A DNA stretch of 64,000 nt from Duganella sp. 1224 (GTDB lineage: Bacteria; Pseudomonadota; Gammaproteobacteria; Burkholderiales; Burkholderiaceae_D). A program made the position numbers and the translations under genes. The notes under the pieces are model-generated. The model was not told where the DNA came from, made no database searches, and saw only the letters and a list, made by a program, of their open reading frames with translations. The stretch spans positions 1-64,000 of the forward strand of contig NZ_JACBYS010000005.1 in the NCBI RefSeq assembly GCF_013408245.1. Reading direction: 5' to 3'. This document shows positions 8,195 through 15,809 of this stretch, piece after piece; the first letter of the stretch is position 1, and each line of letters starts with the position of its first letter.

Positions 8195-9804
8195 TGCAGC
8201 GCCGTTCCTTCCTCGTGTGGGCTGGCGCTTCCGGACTGGCCGCCGCCGGCAGCGGACTGGCGTTCCAGCGCTGGCAGGAGATTACGCCCACCGTGCATTA
8301 CGTCGGGCGCGACGAGGGCCATTACCTGCGCGACCGCCGCTTCATTCCGCCGCCATCGCAAGTGATCCACACCGATGTGGCGATTCTCGGTTCCGGCATG
8401 TCTGGCCTGGTGGCCGGGTGGAAGCTGAAAAAGCTGGGCAAGACCGATGTGCTGATGATCGACGGTCCGCAACCATACGGCAATGCGGCCGGCGGCGCCT
8501 TCGGCGAATACGAATATCCGACCGGCGCCCACTATCTGCCGCTGCCGTCGCCGGAATCCACGCATGTGCGCGAAATCCTGGCGGACCTCGGCATCATCCA
8601 GAAGGACGCCTTGGCGGAAAAGCCTTACTACGACGAGCGCTTCATCCTGCACGCGCCGGAGGAACGGTTGCTGTTCAACGGCCACTGGCAGGACGGCTTC
8701 ATTCCCACCGATGGCGTGCCGCAGTGGGAGCGCGATGAGCACAAGCGTTTCTTCGACGAGGTGCGCCGTCTGCGGCAGCTGCATGGCGCCGATGGCCGCC
8801 GCATTTTCGTGTTCCCCACCGTGCTGTCGTCGGAGGACGCCGAGTGGCAGGCGCTGGACCGCATCTCGCTCAAGCAGTGGATGGATCAACACGGCTACGA
8901 GTCGCCCACGCTGCACTGGTATCTGAACTATTGCTGCCGCGACGACTACGGTACCCGCTATGACAAGGTGTCCGCGTGGGCCGGTCTGCATTACTACTGC
9001 AGCCGTTGGGGGCAGGCGGCCAACGCCGGCAATGGCGCCTGGCTGACATGGCCGGGTGGCTTGCAGCCGCTGGCTTCCGGCATCGAGCGCGCGGCGGCGG
9101 TCAGGCGCATGGCGGGAACGGCGGTGTCGCTGAAGAAGACCGCCGACGGTGTCGAAGCGCTGTGCTTCAAGCTGGAAAACGGCCAGCCGACCAGCTATCT
9201 GGTGCGCGCCCGTAAAGCCATCTGCGCGATGCCGACCTATGTGGCGGCGCGGGTGGTGGAGAACATCGGCGACTACGGTTTCGACGCGTCGAAGCACGCG
9301 CCGGAATATGCGCCGTGGATGGTGGCGAACTTCCTGCTCAAGCGCTTCCCCGACGAGCTGCCCAGCCAGCCGCTATCGTGGGACAACGTGGTGTACAGCG
9401 AGCCGGGACTGGGCTTCGTGGTCTCCACCCACCAGGACATCCGCGTGCGGCCGCCAGACAAGACGGTGTTCAGCGCCTATGTCGCGCTGTCCGACCGCAA
9501 GGCCAGCACGGCGCGCCACTGGATGGCGTCCGCCAAGCCGGAGGAGCTGCTGGCGCTGGCCAGCGCCGACCTGCACACCGCCTATGGCGCGCAATTTGCC
9601 TCCTGTGTGGAGCGGGTCGACATCACCCTGAGGGGGCATGCGATGGCTGTCCCTTGGCCCAATTTCCGCAGCAACGCCGGCATGCGAGCATTGCGCGAGG
9701 TGGATGGTCCCATCCTGTTTGCCCATGCCGACCTGTCGGGTTTCTCGGTGTTCGAGGAAGCCGCCTGGTGGGGATACCGCGCGGCGCAGTTAGCCGCGCA
9801 ATGA
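8194..9804 (+). CDS. exported FAD-dependent oxidoreductase, amine-oxidase-like
   Basis: A 536-residue flavoprotein. The N-terminus (MQRRSFLVWAG, then a hydrophobic stretch) is a twin-arginine-type signal, so the folded FAD protein is probably carried out of the cytoplasm or anchored there. The dinucleotide-binding GSGMSG lies at 66-71, followed by an acidic strand end (MID 88-90). The C-terminal end ADLSGFSVFEEAAWWG resembles the FAD-closing segment of amine-oxidase/phytoene-desaturase-type enzymes. It shares one base with the upstream gene stop, so the pair is coupled. Its substrate may be the product of that enzyme; this is inference from context only. Confidence 0.8.
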   Translation: MQRRSFLVWAGASGLAAAGSGLAFQRWQEITPTVHYVGRDEGHYLRDRRFIPPPSQVIHTDVAILGSGMSGLVAGWKLKKLGKTDVLMIDGPQPYGNAAGGAFGEYEYPTGAHYLPLPSPESTHVREILADLGIIQKDALAEKPYYDERFILHAPEERLLFNGHWQDGFIPTDGVPQWERDEHKRFFDEVRRLRQLHGADGRRIFVFPTVLSSEDAEWQALDRISLKQWMDQHGYESPTLHWYLNYCCRDDYGTRYDKVSAWAGLHYYCSRWGQAANAGNGAWLTWPGGLQPLASGIERAAAVRRMAGTAVSLKKTADGVEALCFKLENGQPTSYLVRARKAICAMPTYVAARVVENIGDYGFDASKHAPEYAPWMVANFLLKRFPDELPSQPLSWDNVVYSEPGLGFVVSTHQDIRVRPPDKTVFSAYVALSDRKASTARHWMASAKPEELLALASADLHTAYGAQFASCVERVDITLRGHAMAVPWPNFRSNAGMRALREVDGPILFAHADLSGFSVFEEAAWWGYRAAQLAAQ

Positions 9805-9817
9805 TAAGCTCAATACC

Positions 9818-10660
9818 ATGACACATAATGCCCGACAGCGCTTCCGCGCCACCCCAAAACTGAAGCTGCGCGACAAGGACGCGGACGATGCCGCCTTCTC
9901 CAGCCGCGCCGCCAATCCGAAACTGAGCAAGTCCAAGGCCAAGGCGCTGGACCTGGAGCGCACCGCCGCGCTGATCGACCGCATCGCCGCGCTGCAGGAC
10001 AAGCTGTACGCGCAGCACAAGCAGAAGGTGCTGCTGGTCCTGCAGGGCACGGACACCGGCGGCAAGGACGGCACGGTACGCGCGCTGTTCAAGGGCATCA
10101 GCCCGATGGGCTTGCGCGCGGTGGCGTTCAAGGCGCCGACCGAGACCGATCTGGCGCACGATTACCTGTGGCGCGTGCACCAGCACGTGCCGGCCAAGGG
10201 CGAAATCGCCATTTTCAACCGCAGCCACTACGAGGATGTGCTCATCACCAAGGTGCAAGGCTGGATCGATGACGACGAATGTGCGCGACGTTACGCACAG
10301 ATCCGCGATTTCGAACGCATGCTGGCGGAAACGGGTACAGTGATCATCAAGGTATTCCTGCACATTTCGAAGGAAGAACAGCGCGAACGCCTGCAGGAAC
10401 GACTGGACGATCCGGACAAGCAGTGGAAGTTCAATCCGGAAGACATCAAGCAACGTGAAAAGTGGGACGACTATCAGCGCGCGTACGAGAAGGCGATCCG
10501 CGAGACGGACGCGCCGCATGCCCCCTGGTACGTGGTGCCGGCCAACTCCAAGACCCATCGCAACCTGGTGGTCGCCAGCCTGCTGCTGGAAACGCTGGAA
10601 GGCATGGACCTGCATTATCCGCCGCCGCATCCCGATCTGTCGTCCTTCACCGTGGAGTAA
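9818..10660 (+). CDS. ppk2: polyphosphate kinase 2 family protein
   Basis: A 280-residue nucleotide phosphotransferase that uses polyphosphate as donor. It has a Walker A-like loop GTDTGGKDGT (77-86) and the family signature IFNRSHYEDVLI (132-143), followed by the lid region containing DDPDKQWKFNPED. The size and single domain fit short PPK2 enzymes; whether it acts on AMP or ADP cannot be told. It starts 14 bases after the FAD oxidoreductase and is co-directional, so it may be in the same transcript. Confidence 0.9.
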   Translation: MTHNARQRFRATPKLKLRDKDADDAAFSSRAANPKLSKSKAKALDLERTAALIDRIAALQDKLYAQHKQKVLLVLQGTDTGGKDGTVRALFKGISPMGLRAVAFKAPTETDLAHDYLWRVHQHVPAKGEIAIFNRSHYEDVLITKVQGWIDDDECARRYAQIRDFERMLAETGTVIIKVFLHISKEEQRERLQERLDDPDKQWKFNPEDIKQREKWDDYQRAYEKAIRETDAPHAPWYVVPANSKTHRNLVVASLLLETLEGMDLHYPPPHPDLSSFTVE

Positions 10661-10671
10661 GGAGATGACGA

Positions 10672-12126
10672 ATGCTGCAATTGAAAGACCCCGGCCTGCT
10701 GCGCCAGCAGGCTTACATCAACGGCGAGTGGACTGACGCCGACGGCGGCGCCACGCTGCCGGTCACCAATCCCGCCACCGGCGAACAAATCGGCACCGTG
10801 CCGGTGATGGGCGCGGCCGAGACCCGGCGCGCCATCGATGCCGCCAACGCCGCCTGGCCGGCGTGGCGCAAGAAAACCGCCGCCGAACGCGCGCGCATCC
10901 TGCGCAAGTGGAATGACCTGATCCTGGAAAACACCGACGACCTGGCGCGGCTGATGACGGCGGAGCAGGGCAAGCCGCTGGCCGAGTCGCGCGGCGAGGT
11001 GGCGTATGGCGCCTCGTTCATCGAGTGGTTTGGCGAGGAGGCCAAGCGCGTGGCCGGCGACACGCTGCCTTCGCCGTGGCCGGACCGCCGCATTCTGGTG
11101 ACCAAGGAGCCGATCGGCGTGTGCGCCGCCATCACGCCGTGGAACTTCCCGATCGCCATGATCACCCGCAAGGCCGGCCCGGCGCTGGCGGCCGGCTGCC
11201 CGATGGTGCTGAAGCCGGCCGAGGCCACGCCGTATTGCGCGCTGGCGCTGGCGGTGCTGGCGGAACGGGCCGGCGTGCCGCCGGGCGTGTTCAGCGTCGT
11301 TACCGGCAAGTCGAAGGACATAGGCGGCGAGATGACCGCCAATCCGCTGGTGCGCAAGCTGACCTTCACGGGCTCCACGCAGGTGGGCAGGCTGCTGATG
11401 GAGCAGTGCGCGCCGACCATCAAGAAGCTGTCGCTGGAACTGGGCGGCAACGCGCCGTTCATCGTGCTCGATGATGCGGACCTGGATGCGGCGGTGGAAG
11501 GCGCCATCGCCTCCAAGTACCGCAACGCCGGCCAGACTTGCGTGTGCGCCAACCGCATCTACGTGCAGGACGGCGTGTACGAGGCCTTCGCGCAAAAGCT
11601 GGTGGCGGCGGTGGAAAAGCTCAAGGTCGGCAACGGCGTCGAGGAGGGCGTGACGCAAGGGCCGCTGATCGACGACAAGGCGGTGCAAAAGGTCGAGCAG
11701 CACGTGGCCGACGCGCTGTCCAAGGGCGGCCGGCTGCTGTTGGGCGGCAAGCGCCACGCGCTGGGGCACAGCTTCTTCCAGCCGACCGTGATCGCCGACG
11801 TCCACGCGGACATGCTGGTGGCGAAGGAGGAAACCTTCGGCCCGCTGGCGCCGCTGTTCCGCTTCCAGACCGACGAGGAGGCGGTCGCGCTGGCCAACGC
11901 CAGCGAGTTTGGCCTGGCCAGCTACTTCTATGCGCGCGACGTCGGCCGCATCTGGCGCATGGCCGAGGGGCTGGAAAGCGGCATGGTGGGCGTCAACACC
12001 GGCCTGATTTCCACCGAGGCGGCGCCGTTCGGCGGCGTCAAGCAATCGGGCCTGGGGCGCGAGGGCTCGCACCTCGGCATCGAGGACTACCTGGTGATCA
12101 AGTACATCTGCCTCGGCGGCATATGA
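10672..12126 (+). CDS. gabD: NAD(P)-dependent succinate-semialdehyde dehydrogenase
   Basis: A 484-residue aldehyde dehydrogenase. It has general base Glu256 in LELGG, catalytic Cys290 in NAGQTCVCANR and the cofactor loop FTGSTQVG (232-239). Length and motifs fit GabD, which oxidises succinate semialdehyde to succinate at the end of the 4-aminobutyrate route; related aldehydes are possible. A strong AAGGAG precedes the ATG. It sits directly behind ppk2 and downstream of the polyamine-like locus, so a role in clearing polyamine-derived aldehydes is conceivable but unproven. Confidence 0.88.
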   Translation: MLQLKDPGLLRQQAYINGEWTDADGGATLPVTNPATGEQIGTVPVMGAAETRRAIDAANAAWPAWRKKTAAERARILRKWNDLILENTDDLARLMTAEQGKPLAESRGEVAYGASFIEWFGEEAKRVAGDTLPSPWPDRRILVTKEPIGVCAAITPWNFPIAMITRKAGPALAAGCPMVLKPAEATPYCALALAVLAERAGVPPGVFSVVTGKSKDIGGEMTANPLVRKLTFTGSTQVGRLLMEQCAPTIKKLSLELGGNAPFIVLDDADLDAAVEGAIASKYRNAGQTCVCANRIYVQDGVYEAFAQKLVAAVEKLKVGNGVEEGVTQGPLIDDKAVQKVEQHVADALSKGGRLLLGGKRHALGHSFFQPTVIADVHADMLVAKEETFGPLAPLFRFQTDEEAVALANASEFGLASYFYARDVGRIWRMAEGLESGMVGVNTGLISTEAAPFGGVKQSGLGREGSHLGIEDYLVIKYICLGGI

Positions 12127-13162
12127 CCACCAGCGGGGCGGTGCCGCTCAGCCGGTCCACCATGCGTTTGATGGCCGCCATCTGGCGGCCGTTTTTTTGC
12201 GCGTAGCGCGTGTCGTCGTAGGCCCACCAGTCCCAGCACCCGCGCGGGTTGGCGTAGGTGGCAGCGGTTTGCGGATACAGGATGAGCAGGCGGTTGTTGT
12301 CGGCCCAGGCGTTGTAGCCGGCGTGGCGGATGAACAGGGTGCCGATGGCGTTCGGGTTCTGCTGGCAGCCGTGGAAGGCGACGTGCAGCCGGCAGCCGCC
12401 GTTGTCGCATCCCGGCGGCACGTACAGGTAGCCTACGTCCGCCATGCCATGCCAGCGCGGTGCGGCGATGAACTCTGACTGGTCGAAGGCGATGAAGCGG
12501 CCGGTCAGCGTGCCGGTGTTGCGCGCGGCCAGCGCGCCGTAGATCCAGGTGAGCAGTTCGCCGGCGGCGTCGTAGTTGCAGTTGTTGATGTAGGGCGAGC
12601 CGAGCGCCGAGCAGTTGTTGCCGTAGCTGTCGGTGGGCATGGCATGTTCGGCGGCGAGCGTGCGCTGGTAGGCGATGCGGTTGGCGTCGATGTAATGGCG
12701 GTAGTAGCTCAGCAGGTCGTTCATCACCGGCTGCGGCACCACCGAGTCGATGCTGCCGGACAGCATCCAGATGCGGTGGCTGGCCAGCGCGCTGGTAGCG
12801 TCGATGCTTTGCGCGGCGGCGAACCAGTCGGTGAGGGCGATCAGGTCCGGTACGCGGGTGCCGCCGGGGCGCACGCGGCAGGAGAAGTAGTCGTTGGTGC
12901 AGCTGCAACTGGTGGTGGCGGTGTAGATGCTGCCCTGCGCGCAGAAATACGGGCCGCCGGCGATGATCCCGGCGCCGACGACGGTGCGCGAGAACGCCAC
13001 CTGGAACTGCACCGCCATGTACGCGCCGGACGACAGGCCGGAAACGCTGACCTGGCCGGCGCCGAGCGCCGGCAGCGGGATGACCTGGGCGCACGCCACG
13101 CCCGCGAGCCACAGCAAGCACCACAGCAAGCATCGCAACAAGCATCGCAACAAGATTCGCAT
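12098..13162 (-). CDS. exported short-chain poly(3-hydroxybutyrate) depolymerase
   Basis: A 354-residue secreted hydrolase. The lipase box GLSSG (42-46) puts the nucleophile at Ser44. IWMLSGSIDSVVP and VAFHGCQQN provide the expected Asp and oxyanion/His-type regions of PhaZ-like depolymerases. Several cysteine pairs fit an extracytoplasmic protein. The start is placed at MRILL because GGAGG lies 7 bases upstream; the frame is open further upstream only through a dispersed repeat. The signal peptide is odd: four Leu-rich tetrads encoded by a 12-bp tandem repeat. The 3' end overlaps gabD by 29 bases, convergent. Confidence 0.82.
   Translation of the reverse strand: MRILLRCLLRCLLWCLLWLAGVACAQVIPLPALGAGQVSVSGLSSGAYMAVQFQVAFSRTVVGAGIIAGGPYFCAQGSIYTATTSCSCTNDYFSCRVRPGGTRVPDLIALTDWFAAAQSIDATSALASHRIWMLSGSIDSVVPQPVMNDLLSYYRHYIDANRIAYQRTLAAEHAMPTDSYGNNCSALGSPYINNCNYDAAGELLTWIYGALAARNTGTLTGRFIAFDQSEFIAAPRWHGMADVGYLYVPPGCDNGGCRLHVAFHGCQQNPNAIGTLFIRHAGYNAWADNNRLLILYPQTAATYANPRGCWDWWAYDDTRYAQKNGRQMAAIKRMVDRLSGTAPLVVICRRGRCT
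13113..13160 (-). repeat. 12-bp tandem repeat inside a signal peptide
   Basis: Four degenerate 12-bp units at 13113, 13125, 13137 and 13149 differ by one to four bases from one unit to the next. On the minus strand they encode ILLR-CLLR-CLLW-CLLW, the hydrophobic core of the depolymerase signal peptide. Unit gain or loss would lengthen or shorten the core by four residues without a frameshift. Confidence 0.8.
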
Positions 13163-13182
13163 AGCTACCTCCGCCGCACGCC

Positions 13183-13266
13183 CGTCATTCCCGCGCACGC
13201 GGGAATCCATGCTGAGCTTGCGTTCCATGGACCGCGGCAGCGGACCGGCCGCCTGCGGGAATGACG
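13183..13266. repeat. REP-like palindromic doublet, copy 1
   Basis: An 84-bp intergenic element with perfect 12-bp inverted ends (CGTCATTCCCGC and GCGGGAATGACG). The left arm holds a small palindrome ATTCCC-N8-GGGAAT (13187-13206), followed by CCATG. A related copy lies at 52334-52423. The ATTCCC-N8-GGGAAT pattern recalls Neisseria dRS3 elements, but I infer only similarity of form. It fills most of the gap between the depolymerase and the peroxidase. Confidence 0.75.
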
Positions 13267-13368
13267 ACGATAGCGCGGTCGGTCGCAGGTTGCTTAATCT
13301 GGCCCAATCGTGCGGGGGGAACTAATTTGGACTAGAATGATTTTTTCTCATTCTTTCCGGTCGACACC

Positions 13369-13974
13369 ATGTCCAAGACTTTCGCCCAGCTTTGCCTCGT
13401 TTCCTCGCTGACCGCCCTGGCCAGCGCCTCCGCGTTTGCGCAAGCACCTGCCGCCGCCCCCGCCGCTGCGCCAGCGGCGACGGCCCCGGCCAGTTGCCCG
13501 GCCATCCTCAAGCAGACCTTCAAGCGTCTGCAGGATGATGCCCCACAAGACCTGTGCCAGTACGCCGGCAAGGTGGTTCTGGTGGTCAACACCGCCAGCT
13601 ACTGCGGCTTCACCAACCAGTACGAGGGCCTGGAAGGCCTGTACGCCAAGTACGGCAGCAAGGGCCTGGTGGTGCTGGGCTTCCCGTCCAACGACTTCGG
13701 CCAGCAGGAGCCGGGTTCCAGCAAGGAAATCGCGGATTTCTGCTACAACACCTACGGCGTGAAATTCCCGATGTTTGCCAAGTCGGTGGTGTCCGGCAAG
13801 GAGCCTAATCCGCTGTTTGCCAACCTGATCAAGGCGACCGGCAAGGCGCCGGCCTGGAACTTCCACAAATACCTGATCGACCGCCACGGCAACGTGGTCA
13901 ACAACTTCGGCAGCAAGGTCACGCCGAGCGACAAGCAGCTGGTCAGCGCCGTCGAAAAAGCACTGGGCTCCTAA
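13369..13974 (+). CDS. periplasmic glutathione peroxidase (thioredoxin-like)
   Basis: A 201-residue protein. The signal peptide (residues 1-25, ending SAFAQ) is followed by an Ala/Pro linker and a glutathione-peroxidase domain. Cys79 in NTASYCGFTNQYEGLE is the peroxidatic residue; Gln in FPSNDFGQQEPG and Trp in APAWNFHKYLID complete the usual triad. It is the cysteine type, probably reduced by thioredoxin-like donors. The signal peptide places it in the periplasm, where it would remove peroxides. It converges on the LysR gene with overlapping stops. Confidence 0.9.
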   Translation: MSKTFAQLCLVSSLTALASASAFAQAPAAAPAAAPAATAPASCPAILKQTFKRLQDDAPQDLCQYAGKVVLVVNTASYCGFTNQYEGLEGLYAKYGSKGLVVLGFPSNDFGQQEPGSSKEIADFCYNTYGVKFPMFAKSVVSGKEPNPLFANLIKATGKAPAWNFHKYLIDRHGNVVNNFGSKVTPSDKQLVSAVEKALGS

Positions 13975-14900
13975 GCCTGATGCTGCTGGCCGGCGCGCTC
14001 CGGCCAGAAATGTCGCCGCGCGACGTCGAGGAAGGCATCGGCGGTTCTCGGTAGCCAGCGGCTGGCGGCATACAGCAAATTCAATTCCAGCGGCGCTGGC
14101 CGATATGGCTGCAGCACCTCCACCAGCCTTCCATCGGCAATCTCGGCCGCCACCAGCATCATCGGCAGCTGCGCCAGGCCGAAGCCGGCCAGCGCCGCGT
14201 GCGCCAAGGCCTGGCCGTCGTCCAGCACGGCGCGCGGCTGCCAGCCGTCGGCGCCCGCCGGTAATGCCAGCGGGCGTATCCTGCCGCTGCCAGGGCGGCG
14301 AAACAGCAAACCTTCGTGTGACGCCAGCTGCGCCGGCTGTTGCGGCGTGCCGGCGCGCGACAGATAGGCTGGCGCGGCGCAGATGATGAGCGGCGTGGCC
14401 GGCAGCGCCAGCGCGCGCAGATTGCTGTCTTTCAGGCTGCCGAGGCGCAGCGCAAAGTCGTTGCGGTCGCGCACCAGGTCACTGTAATCGTCGCTGATGT
14501 TCAGGTGCAGCTGCACTTGCGGACAGGCGGCGCGGTAGGCGTCCAGTAGCGGCGTCAGCCAGGGCAGCGTGCCGGACGGGATCGACAGCGACAGCTGGCC
14601 GCCCAGCTCCGCCGGCGCCGTCAGCTGCTCGTGCACCCGGTCCAGTTGCGCCAGCAGATCGGCATAGGCGACATAGGCTTCCTGACCGCGCTGGGTGGGC
14701 GTCAGATGGCGGTTGTCGCGCGCCAGCAGCTGCGTGCCCAGTTCCGCCTCCAGCCGGGCGATGTTCTTGCTGACCGCCGACGGCGTCAGGCCCAGTAGCT
14801 TGGCGGCGCTGGTGATGCCGCCGGTGCGCACGGTCTGGACGAAGGAGCGCTGCTTCATCAGCTCGGGCGTGTTGACTTTGAGTCCAATCGGTTTAGACAT
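13971..14900 (-). CDS. LysR-family transcriptional regulator
   Basis: A 309-residue protein with an N-terminal winged helix-turn-helix (about 16-75, core TSAAKLLGLTPSAVSKNIARLE) and a C-terminal LysR effector domain. It is divergent from a small cupin gene with 67 bp between starts, the classical arrangement for a LysR regulator and its target. The effector is unknown. A shorter start at Met15 (MKQRSF) would fit the family N-terminus as well. Confidence 0.88.
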   Translation of the reverse strand: MSKPIGLKVNTPELMKQRSFVQTVRTGGITSAAKLLGLTPSAVSKNIARLEAELGTQLLARDNRHLTPTQRGQEAYVAYADLLAQLDRVHEQLTAPAELGGQLSLSIPSGTLPWLTPLLDAYRAACPQVQLHLNISDDYSDLVRDRNDFALRLGSLKDSNLRALALPATPLIICAAPAYLSRAGTPQQPAQLASHEGLLFRRPGSGRIRPLALPAGADGWQPRAVLDDGQALAHAALAGFGLAQLPMMLVAAEIADGRLVEVLQPYRPAPLELNLLYAASRWLPRTADAFLDVARRHFWPERAGQQHQA

Positions 14901-14967
14901 GGTGTGCCGTTTCGTTCCTGCGGGGTGGCCCCGATAATAACTTCACTGTTATCCACAAGGAACCCCC

Positions 14968-15339
14968 ATGGAAGTCCGCCACCTCGATATGATCCCGGCC
15001 GTTGCGCTGCCGGGCCTGACCCACCAGACGCTGGCTTCGGCCGCGCAGGGCATCCGCGCGTTTGAAATCTGGCAGCAGTCGCTGGGACCGGGTGTGGCCA
15101 CGCCGCTGCACCGCCACGATTGCGAGGAAGTGATTGTGTTCACCGGCGGTAGCGGCGTCATGCATCATGCCGGCAGCGCTACCCCGGTCGGCGCCGGTAC
15201 GGTGCTGCTGTGCCAGCCCAATGAGCTGCACCAGATCGTCAATACCGGCAGCGAAGAGCTTACGCTATATGGCGTGCTGGCGGTATCACCCGTTCCGGTG
15301 GTCGATGCAGACGGCCAGCCTATACCGCTGCCCTGGTAA
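14968..15339 (+). CDS. cupin-domain protein
   Basis: A 123-residue single-domain beta barrel. Metal ligands of cupin motif 1 are visible as His48, His50 and Glu54 (HRHDCEEVIVFTG), with motif 2 His88 (NELHQI). AAGGA precedes the ATG. It could be an enzyme or a small-molecule sensor; the family does not decide this. Probably controlled by the divergent LysR. Its last 20 bases overlap the convergent rhodanese gene. Confidence 0.85.
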   Translation: MEVRHLDMIPAVALPGLTHQTLASAAQGIRAFEIWQQSLGPGVATPLHRHDCEEVIVFTGGSGVMHHAGSATPVGAGTVLLCQPNELHQIVNTGSEELTLYGVLAVSPVPVVDADGQPIPLPW

Positions 15340-15718
15340 GCGCAAAGCCTTCGTCGAGCCAGCCGGTGATCCCGCCCGGCATCACCTTGACCGGGCGGCC
15401 CAGTTGCGCCAGCCGTACGGCGGCGCGGGCCGCGCCGTTGCAGTGCGGTCCGGCGCAGTAGACCACGAACAGCGTGTCGGCCGGGAATTCGGCGATCTTC
15501 GAGCCGATGATCTTGCGGTGCGCCAGATCCAGCGCGCCCGGCACGTGGCCGGCGGCGTATTTCTCGCTGCCGCGCACGTCCAGCAGCACGAAGTCCGGCT
15601 GGCCGCCGGCCAGCACGTCGTGCACGTCCCAGCAATCGGTTTCGTAGCGGAAGCTGGCTTCGAAGTGGGCCAGCGCGGCGGCGCTGTCGGCGGCGGGAAT
15701 GGCGGTAACTCGGGACAT
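15320..15718 (-). CDS. rhodanese-domain sulfurtransferase
   Basis: A 132-residue protein with one rhodanese domain: LLDVRGSEKYAAGHVPGALDL (45-65) and the active loop YCAGPHCNGAARAA with Cys88 as the likely persulfide carrier. The start follows AGGAG; the frame stays open upstream but through the promoter and the divergent gene. It lies 91 bp from, and divergent to, the FtrA-type regulator, a pairing common in proteobacteria that suggests co-regulation. Confidence 0.87.
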   Translation of the reverse strand: MSRVTAIPAADSAAALAHFEASFRYETDCWDVHDVLAGGQPDFVLLDVRGSEKYAAGHVPGALDLAHRKIIGSKIAEFPADTLFVVYCAGPHCNGAARAAVRLAQLGRPVKVMPGGITGWLDEGFALTRAAV

Positions 15719-15809
15719 CGGTTTCTCCTGTGACGTTGAGCGCTCATTGTGCGGTCGCGCCGCTGCGGCCAGAAGTGGCGCATAGGCCAATCTACGGTAA
15801 GATTGCGCC

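Noticed and set aside
12098..13228. Longer start for the PHA depolymerase at 13228
   Set aside because: The extension translates the dispersed palindrome (MDSRVRGNDG) and lacks a ribosome site, while GGAGG precedes 13162.
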